A stretch of DNA of 11,306 nt from JABDGR01 sp035546135 (GTDB lineage Bacteria; Verrucomicrobiota; Verrucomicrobiia; Opitutales; JABDGR01): positions 1 through 11,306 of the forward strand of contig DASZWY010000115.1 of NCBI GenBank assembly GCA_035546135.1, in the 5' to 3' direction. A model generated the notes under the pieces. It was not told the DNA's origin. It did not search any database and worked only from the letters and a program-made list of their open reading frames with translations. The stretch's first letter is position 1; every line of letters starts with the position of its first letter. Positions 6,679-11,306 of this stretch are shown here, piece after piece. The position numbers and the translations under genes were made by a program.

Positions 6679-7803
6679 TCAATTCGGCGAACCGACTTCG
6701 TTGACATCGTCCGGACGATGCGGCGCGGCGCCCGGTGGCGACGGCGGCGCGGCGCGGGTGGGGGCGGGCGCCTTGTTGGTCCGCAACTGGTCGAGCGTGG
6801 CCTTGTATAAATCAATGCCATCGGCGATGGCGGCGGCGATTTTTTGGTGATAATCCGGCGAAATAATCTTGGCGCCTTCGCTGGGGCTGCTGAGGAAGCC
6901 GCATTCGATGAGCACGCCCGGCATGTTCAGACCCTTGAGCACGACGAGATGCTCGCGCTTGAGACCGCGGTCGTCGGTGTCGAGTTCGCGCGTGGCCGCG
7001 CGCTCGAGGGAAAAGGCCACGATGGTGTTCCAGAAGTCGTAGCGGTTGCCGGGCAGGACCTGTTTGTCCACGTCGCGCACCTTGGCGATGTTGGAAGGCG
7101 GTTCGCCGGCGGGGGGCAACAGCCACGTCTCAATGCCGGTGACGGATTTCTGCGGCGCGTTGTTGAAGTGGATACTGATATAGAGATCGCCCTTGGCGCG
7201 GTTGGCGATGGCGGTGCGGTCGGTCAGCTCGACATAAACGTCCGTGGTGCGGGTGAGGGCCACCTCGTAGCCGCGCTTGCGCAAGAGGTCGGCCAAGCGC
7301 AGGGCGACGTCGAGGGTGTTGGTTTTTTCGTCGGCCTTGAGGCTGTCGTTGGTCGTGCCGGTGTCCTTGCCGCCGTGGCCGGGGTCGAGGACGATGCGAC
7401 GCAGCCCGGGCACGCCGGGGATTTCACCCGGCGAGAGCAGCGGGAAGATATTGTTGTCGAAGTCGAGCTTGGCGAGATACAGCGTGTCGCCGCGCGCGAC
7501 GATGGGAAAGCCCAGCGCCATGGGCTGGCCGTTGAGGACGAGGCTGCGGTCGTTGACGTCGAGCTCGAGGGTGCAATAGTCGTTCTTGGCGACCATCGTC
7601 TTGCCGGGCGTGACCCAGCTTAGTTTCATGCCGTAGCGCGCAGCGATGTCAGGCAGGGGGCGGTAAGTCAGCCCGGAGATTTGCGTATCAGCACCGTGCA
7701 AGGTGGCCAAGGCCAACATGCCGGAGAGGAGGAGGGTGGTGCGACAGACTCGGCGGTAGTGGTGCCGGAGATTGGGGAACCAGGCTGGGTTGGCCTGTGA
7801 CAT
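6679..7803 (-). CDS. N-acetylmuramoyl-L-alanine amidase (Amidase_3 family)
   Basis: This 374-residue exported zinc enzyme cuts the amide bond between N-acetylmuramic acid and L-alanine in peptidoglycan, as in daughter-cell separation. Basic residues followed by 'TTLLLSGMLALATLHGA' (to ~38) form the signal peptide. Residues ~43-115, with 'LDVNDRSLVLNGQPMALGFP', resemble the copper-amine-oxidase-N-like stalk domain found before many amidases. The catalytic domain (~135-335) shows all four expected residues: His143 (DPGHGG), Glu159 (DEKTN), His212 (SIHFN) and Glu300 (IECGFLS). After ~342 comes a Pro/Ala-rich, probably disordered tail. The start is ATG 7803, with no Shine-Dalgarno and an upstream TTTTCTC tract. 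It lies 21 bases downstream of infC, so co-transcription is likely. It converges on the hydrolase-like gene with 10 bases between stops. An AmiC-like role is plausible, but the symbol is not assigned. Confidence 0.95.
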   Translation of the reverse strand: MSQANPAWFPNLRHHYRRVCRTTLLLSGMLALATLHGADTQISGLTYRPLPDIAARYGMKLSWVTPGKTMVAKNDYCTLELDVNDRSLVLNGQPMALGFPIVARGDTLYLAKLDFDNNIFPLLSPGEIPGVPGLRRIVLDPGHGGKDTGTTNDSLKADEKTNTLDVALRLADLLRKRGYEVALTRTTDVYVELTDRTAIANRAKGDLYISIHFNNAPQKSVTGIETWLLPPAGEPPSNIAKVRDVDKQVLPGNRYDFWNTIVAFSLERAATRELDTDDRGLKREHLVVLKGLNMPGVLIECGFLSSPSEGAKIISPDYHQKIAAAIADGIDLYKATLDQLRTNKAPAPTRAAPPSPPGAAPHRPDDVNEVGSPN

Positions 7804-7824
7804 GAGAAAATGTTCGCGCGGTCC

Positions 7825-8688
7825 TTACTGAGCGGGTGGTTTGGCGGCTTTGGCGGCGTCGAGCGCGGCGCCGATGGAGGTGACGGGCTCGGCCGGGTGC
7901 TGGGGCGAGTCGTGGTCGTGATCGTCGTCATCCTCGTCATCAGGTCCATGATGGTCGTGCTCATGGTCGTGACCCGGGCCAACCCGCTGGCCGGGGACGT
8001 GGGTGTGGCCGTGCGGCGGGGAACCGTCTTCGCGCAGATTATATTTCCATTTGCGCTTGTTGGGCGGCAGCGGCGAAAGGGTCGTGGTGATGTTGCGGCC
8101 AAAGAGGCGGGCCGGCTGGTCGGGCGTGCCGCAATGCGCGAGGTCGGTGATGGCGCGCTTCATCGTCTCGAAGCCGATGTCCTTGTGCTCCATCTCGCGG
8201 CCCTTGAAAAAGAGGGTGAGCTTCACCTTGTCGCCATGGAACAGGAATTCCTCCACGTGGCGGAGCTTGGTGATGTAGTCGTGGTGCTCGATGCGGGGGC
8301 GAAACTTGACCTCCTTGAGCTTCGAGGCGTGGGCTTTGTGGTGCTTTTGCTTCTTGCCCTCCTCGTACATGTATTTGCCGTAATCGAGAATCTTGCACAC
8401 CGGCGGATGCGCGCCGGGCGACACCTCGACGAGGTCGAGCGCGTGGCTCTGGGCGATGCGGAGCGCTTCGCGGGTGGCGAGCACGCCGATTTGCTTGCCG
8501 TCATGGCCGATGACGCGAACTTCGAGCGCGCGGATGCGCTCATTCTTGCGCAATTGCGGAACGTGCGAAGTCGGATACGGGCGGCGAGGGCCGCGGGGGC
8601 CGGGGCCACCCATGCCGGGCGGGCGGGGACCCATCGGACGCGGAGCCATTGGACGCGGAGCACCACCGCTATTATATTGAATCGCCAT
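7825..8688 (-). CDS. infC: Translation initiation factor IF-3 with N- and C-terminal extensions
   Basis: IF3 binds the 30S subunit, prevents premature 50S joining and checks start-codon/initiator-tRNA pairing. The core is clear: N-domain ~48-117 ('RKNERIRALEVRVIG', 'DLVEVSPGAHPPVCKILDYG') and the PROSITE-type IF3 signature at 99-112 (K-I-L-D-Y-G-K-Y-M-Y-E-E-G-K). The C-domain spans ~122-206 ('KEVKFRPRIEHHDY', 'DKVKLTLFFKGREM'). IF3 is usually about 180 residues; this one is 287. Residues 1-47 are rich in Pro, Gly, Arg and Met. Residues 207-287 form a tail in which 19 of 21 positions at 240-260 are His, Asp or Glu, followed by a short Ala-rich helix-like end. The start is ATG 8688, preceded directly by an in-frame TTG (8691); the leader shows no Shine-Dalgarno. 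The usual rpmI-rplT partners are absent; the neighbour is the amidase. Confidence 0.96.
   Translation of the reverse strand: MAIQYNSGGAPRPMAPRPMGPRPPGMGGPGPRGPRRPYPTSHVPQLRKNERIRALEVRVIGHDGKQIGVLATREALRIAQSHALDLVEVSPGAHPPVCKILDYGKYMYEEGKKQKHHKAHASKLKEVKFRPRIEHHDYITKLRHVEEFLFHGDKVKLTLFFKGREMEHKDIGFETMKRAITDLAHCGTPDQPARLFGRNITTTLSPLPPNKRKWKYNLREDGSPPHGHTHVPGQRVGPGHDHEHDHHGPDDEDDDDHDHDSPQHPAEPVTSIGAALDAAKAAKPPAQ
7909..7971 (-). other. Low-complexity coding tract for the His/Asp tail of IF3
   Basis: On the minus strand this stretch is made mainly of GAC, GAT, CAC and CAT codons and encodes residues 240-260 of IF3 (7 His, 10 Asp, 2 Glu, plus one Gly and one Pro). The codons are mixed rather than one repeated triplet. 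This suggests the amino-acid composition, not simple repeat slippage alone, is maintained. Confidence 0.85.
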
Positions 8689-8801
8689 CAACGCCAGGGG
8701 TTGGAGAAAAGAGGAGCTGGCCGCCCGGCGGAATGCTTGGGTGTGTTCATGCGTGAGTCGTGAGTCGCAAATATCCGGCGCAATCGAGATGATCGGCGCT
8801 T

Positions 8802-8830
8802 ATTTAATCTCTTTCGTGGAAACATTTCAA
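8802..8830 (-). promoter_or_regulatory. Probable infC-amidase promoter
   Basis: On the minus strand, TTGAAA (8830-8825, 5/6 to consensus) and TTAAAT (8807-8802, 4/6) are separated by exactly 17 bases. This is the best sigma-70-like match I found in the window. A start near 8795 would give an infC leader of about 107 bases. The leader is long enough for regulation, but I see no recognised riboswitch in it. Confidence 0.5.
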
Positions 8831-8865
8831 CCAAAATTCTGCACTATGTTCCGAGGGTAAAGAAC

Positions 8866-8895
8866 TTGCGCCGCCCCGGGCGGGAAAACTAGATT
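8866..8895 (+). promoter_or_regulatory. Possible sulfatase promoter
   Basis: TTGCGC (8866-8871) and TAGATT (8890-8895) are separated by 18 bases, matching consensus at 3/6 and 4/6. They lie 27 bases before the sulfatase ATG, so the leader would be short and C-rich. The -35 match is weak. Confidence 0.3.
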
Positions 8896-8922
8896 AAACC
8901 TCCACCCTACCCCCGATTCCCC

Positions 8923-10350
8923 ATGACTCCCCCCTGGCTAAAACACCGTTCGATATCCCTCTTTGCCGGCCTGAGCCTGGCCGCCGCCGGAGCCTCCGGC
9001 CAAACCGCGGCGCCGGCCACCCCGCCGAATCCGGCGGGCGCCGGCAAGCCCAACATCCTTTTCATCCTCGCCGACGACTCCGGCTACGGCGATTTCGGCT
9101 GCTACGGCCAGCACAACATCCAAACGCCAAACGTGGACCGGCTGGCGGCGCAGGGCGTGCGCTTTTTGCAGTTTTACGCCGGGGCGCCGGTGTGCGCGCC
9201 GTCGCGCAACACGCTGATGACCGGCCAGCACACGGGCCACACCGAGATTCGCGGCAACGCCAAGGTGAATTTGCGCCCGGACGACGTGACCGTCGCGGAG
9301 GTGCTCAAGCAGGCGGGCTATGCGACGGGGCTGGTCGGCAAGTGGGGCCTGGGCTCCGAGGGCTCCAACGGCACGCCGAACAAAAAAGGCTTCGACTTCT
9401 TTTACGGCTACGTGGACCAGACCCACGCGCACAATTATTATCCGACGTTTCTCGTGCGCAATGAAACGCGCGAGCCGCTGCGCAATGTGGTGCCTAATCC
9501 GGGGCCGTACGGCCAGGGCGTCGCCACGGAAAAGGTGGATTACAGCGACGACCTGATTCTCGCCGAGGGGCTGAAATTCATGGAGCAGCACAAGAACGGG
9601 CCGTTCTATCTGTTTTACTCCTCGACCCTGCCGCACGCCAATGACGAGGCCCGACCCAACGGCATGGAGATTCCGAGTTACGGCGACTATGCCAAGATGG
9701 ACTGGCCCGATGCGGAGAAGGGATTTGCCGCGATGACGACGCGCTTTGACGACGACGTGGGCAAGCTGCTGGCCAAGCTCAAGGAACTTGGCATTGAAAA
9801 CAACACGCTGGTCATCGTGACCTCCGACAACGGCCCGCATGCCGAAGGCGGACACGACGCGACGTTCTTCAATTCCGGCGGGCCGTTCCGCGGCATCAAG
9901 CGCGACGTGTATGAAGGCGGCATCCACGAGCCGTTCATCGCACGCTGGCCGGGACACATCGCGCCGAACTCGCTCTCGAACCAAGTGGCGTATTTTCCCG
10001 ACTGGCTGCCGACCGCCGCCGCGCTGGCCGGGGCCCCCGCGCCGCCGAAAATCGACGGCCTGAGTTTTCTGCCCGCCTTGCTCGGTGACGAAAAAGACCA
10101 GCCGCAGCACGATTTCCTTTATTGGGAATTTTTCGAGAACGGCACTTCGCAAGCCGTGCGCCTGGGCGACTGGAAAGGCGTGCGCACGCCGATGCTCACC
10201 GGCCCGATTCAGCTTTACAACCTGAACTCCGACCCCGGCGAATTGCACGACGTGGCCGCCGCGCATCCGGACATCGTGGCAAAAATCGCCGCCGACATGG
10301 CGGCCGCGCACGCGCCCTCGAGGGAATTTCCGGCGCCCAGCGAGCAGTAG
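8923..10350 (+). CDS. Secreted Cys-type sulfatase (arylsulfatase family)
   Basis: This 475-residue exported enzyme of the formylglycine-dependent sulfatase family hydrolyses sulfate esters, probably on glycans or aryl compounds. A signal peptide (K-H-R-S, then 'LFAGLSLAAAGASG', cleaved near residue 26) is followed by a Pro/Ala linker. The catalytic domain shows metal ligands Asp51-Asp52 in 'LADDSGYGD' and the maturation motif C-A-P-S-R with Cys91, the residue converted to formylglycine. Lys140 (VGKWGLG), His238 (LPHAN), Asp302-Asn303 (SDNGPH) and Lys326 (GIKRDVYEGGIHEP) complete the active site. The short C-terminal part from ~385 with 'LYNLNSDPGELHDVA' is standard for the family. The length is normal and nothing is missing. 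No maturase gene is in the window. ATG 8923 follows a C-rich leader without Shine-Dalgarno. The specific substrate cannot be told; the family is certain. Confidence 0.95.
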   Translation: MTPPWLKHRSISLFAGLSLAAAGASGQTAAPATPPNPAGAGKPNILFILADDSGYGDFGCYGQHNIQTPNVDRLAAQGVRFLQFYAGAPVCAPSRNTLMTGQHTGHTEIRGNAKVNLRPDDVTVAEVLKQAGYATGLVGKWGLGSEGSNGTPNKKGFDFFYGYVDQTHAHNYYPTFLVRNETREPLRNVVPNPGPYGQGVATEKVDYSDDLILAEGLKFMEQHKNGPFYLFYSSTLPHANDEARPNGMEIPSYGDYAKMDWPDAEKGFAAMTTRFDDDVGKLLAKLKELGIENNTLVIVTSDNGPHAEGGHDATFFNSGGPFRGIKRDVYEGGIHEPFIARWPGHIAPNSLSNQVAYFPDWLPTAAALAGAPAPPKIDGLSFLPALLGDEKDQPQHDFLYWEFFENGTSQAVRLGDWKGVRTPMLTGPIQLYNLNSDPGELHDVAAAHPDIVAKIAADMAAAHAPSREFPAPSEQ

Positions 10351-10403
10351 GCTCAGAGGCGCGGATGAAAAATATTATTGGCTCCGGGGCGCGGTTGGCG
10401 TGA

Positions 10404-10414
10404 ATTGGGCCAAT
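10404..10414. repeat. Small palindrome just before the comEC-like start
   Basis: ATTGGGCCAAT is a perfect 11-base palindrome ending one base before the ATG at 10416. A further half-site ATTGGC occurs at 10377-10382, and can pair with GCCAAT at 10409-10414. It could be an operator or a hairpin covering the start, or chance. Confidence 0.35.
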
Positions 10415-10415
10415 C

Positions 10416-11306
10416 ATGCCGCCGGACCAGCTCATGGAGCCGGAACCGCCCCGCCCTGCCACGGTGGCGCGGCGGGCGCCGATGCTGTGGGTGGCCACGG
10501 CGGTGCTGGCGGGCTATATCGGCGACGAAACCTGGCCCGATGCGTTGAGCCCGGAAATCCTCACGGGGCTGGCGCTGGTGCTGGCCAGCGGCGCGCTCGT
10601 GGCCGCGGTGCGCATGCCGGCGGGGGGATTTAAGCAGCGGAAGTTTTCGGCTACCTGGGGCGTATTTTTTGTCGCGGGAACCATGTTGCTGGCTTGGGCG
10701 TGGCACGAAGTCCGCACACCCCTGCCGCCGGTGTCCTGGGCAACGCTCCCGGCCAGGGAAGCGACGCTAACCTTGCGGGTGACTCGCCTGTTTGCCCAGA
10801 AAACAACGACGGATTACGCCGGCGGGCTAGCGGAAATCACGGCGGCGCCATCCATTGACGCCGAGTTGCTGGGCCGAAGCGTGCTCTTTCGCGTGCAGCT
10901 GCCAGCCGGAGGAAATCCGCCCGCACGCGGCGCGCAAATTGAAGTCAAAGGCGTGCTGGATTATCTGCCGCGACTGGTGCCGGTGGCGGATGACCCCACG
11001 CAGGCCAGCGCAGCGCGGTTTCGGGACTATGTGCACGCGCAAGGAGCGTGGTTCGAGCTGGCGCGCGGGCGGATGGTGCGCCTGGTGGCGCCCCCGGACG
11101 CCTGGCAAAGCTGGCTCACGGCACAGCATGAAAAAATTGAAACGCTCTTGCGCCACGGCCCCGCAGGCTGGGAGGAAAAATATGGGAATATTTACGTCGC
11201 GCTGATCTTGGGCGAATCGGCCTTGCTCAAAGAGTCGGACTCCGCCGACAGCCCGGCTTACGATGATTTTAATCAATCTGGCATCGTTTATTTTTTCGCC
11301 ATCAGC
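10416..11306 (+). CDS. ComEC/Rec2-like DNA-uptake channel protein, N-terminal part
   Basis: The frame is open from ATG 10416 to the window end (297 residues, no stop); an in-frame TGA at 10401 limits the start. ComEC forms the inner-membrane channel through which single-stranded DNA enters during natural transformation. Three hydrophobic segments are visible: ~23-38 ('LWVATAVLAGYIG'), ~50-65 ('LTGLALVLASGALVAAV') and ~77-95 ('WGVFFVAGTMLLAWAW'). A soluble stretch (~105-235) follows, with 'LTLRVTRLF' and 'GAQIEVKGVLDYL', fitting the DUF4131/OB-like domain. A 'ARFRDYVHAQGAWFEL' element and a helix come next. The last part, 'YVALILGESALL...FNQSGIVYFFAIS', is the entry of the Competence domain, normally L-L-L-G-D...F-R-x-x-G-x-x-H-L-L-A-I-S-G. 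The missing part would hold most of the channel and any metallo-beta-lactamase domain. It lies 65 bases after the sulfatase stop. Confidence 0.85.
   Translation, partial: MPPDQLMEPEPPRPATVARRAPMLWVATAVLAGYIGDETWPDALSPEILTGLALVLASGALVAAVRMPAGGFKQRKFSATWGVFFVAGTMLLAWAWHEVRTPLPPVSWATLPAREATLTLRVTRLFAQKTTTDYAGGLAEITAAPSIDAELLGRSVLFRVQLPAGGNPPARGAQIEVKGVLDYLPRLVPVADDPTQASAARFRDYVHAQGAWFELARGRMVRLVAPPDAWQSWLTAQHEKIETLLRHGPAGWEEKYGNIYVALILGESALLKESDSADSPAYDDFNQSGIVYFFAIS

Noticed and set aside
5253..6821. 522-residue minus-strand open frame antisense to the hydrolase-like gene
   Set aside because: It is Arg/Ala-rich with no recognisable motif and opposite a protein with a clear signal peptide and domain layout. 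Typical of high-GC antisense frames.
7810..8763. 317-residue plus-strand open frame across infC, with hydrophobic Val-rich stretches
   Set aside because: The apparent membrane segments are the reverse reading of the Asp/His codons (GTC, GTG, ATC) of the IF3 tail.
8938..10311. 457-residue minus-strand open frame antisense to the sulfatase
   Set aside because: The sulfatase strand carries every active-site residue; the antisense product has only Arg/Val/His-rich sequence.
1..11306. CRISPR array, tRNA, IS element, phage or a multi-gene defence system
   Set aside because: I found no regularly spaced repeats, no tRNA-like segments, no transposase or integrase motifs and no nuclease/NTPase cluster. 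Only the small toxin-antitoxin pair is of that general kind.

Overview
The window looks like ordinary, high-GC bacterial chromosome, most likely from the Verrucomicrobiota (an Opitutaceae-like genome). This is inferred from several traits together: exported DUF4139 and Tat-lipoprotein hydrolase-like proteins, a secreted Cys-type sulfatase, GC-rich codon use, and start codons preceded by pyrimidine-rich leaders rather than Shine-Dalgarno sequences. No 16S gene or other decisive taxonomic marker is present.

Layout from left to right. Positions 1-249 hold the C-terminal end of an NAD-dependent sugar epimerase/dehydratase-like protein (+). Next is an exported DUF4139 protein (334-1809, +). It converges on a two-gene type II toxin-antitoxin module on the minus strand (toxin 1818-2069, antitoxin 2066-2263, GTGA overlap). 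Upstream of that on the minus strand are metX (2313-3503) and a small bacterial SRP RNA gene, ffs (about 3595-3690). A 224-base divergent intergenic region containing a GC-rich hairpin separates ffs from a 917-residue Tat-exported lipoprotein with a glycoside-hydrolase-like architecture (3915-6668, +). That gene converges on an infC-amidase pair on the minus strand: infC 7825-8688, then an N-acetylmuramoyl-L-alanine amidase 6679-7803, 21 bases apart and probably one operon. A divergent promoter region (8689-8922) leads into a secreted sulfatase (8923-10350, +). The 5' part of a comEC/rec2-like competence gene follows and runs off the window (10416-11306, +).

Functionally the window is a mixture of housekeeping genes (SRP RNA, IF3, methionine biosynthesis, cell-wall amidase, DNA uptake) and exported proteins that fit a polysaccharide-degrading lifestyle (sulfatase, hydrolase-like lipoprotein). 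I see no defence island, phage, IS element, CRISPR array or new multi-gene system. The most unusual item is the IF3 protein. It carries a Pro/Gly/Arg-rich N-terminal extension and an approximately 80-residue C-terminal tail, in which 19 of 21 consecutive residues are His, Asp or Glu. Secondary points of interest are the large hydrolase-like lipoprotein of uncertain family, the SRP RNA immediately upstream of metX with a terminator-like hairpin between them, and the general lack of Shine-Dalgarno sequences. No stretch over 300 bases lacks a gene.
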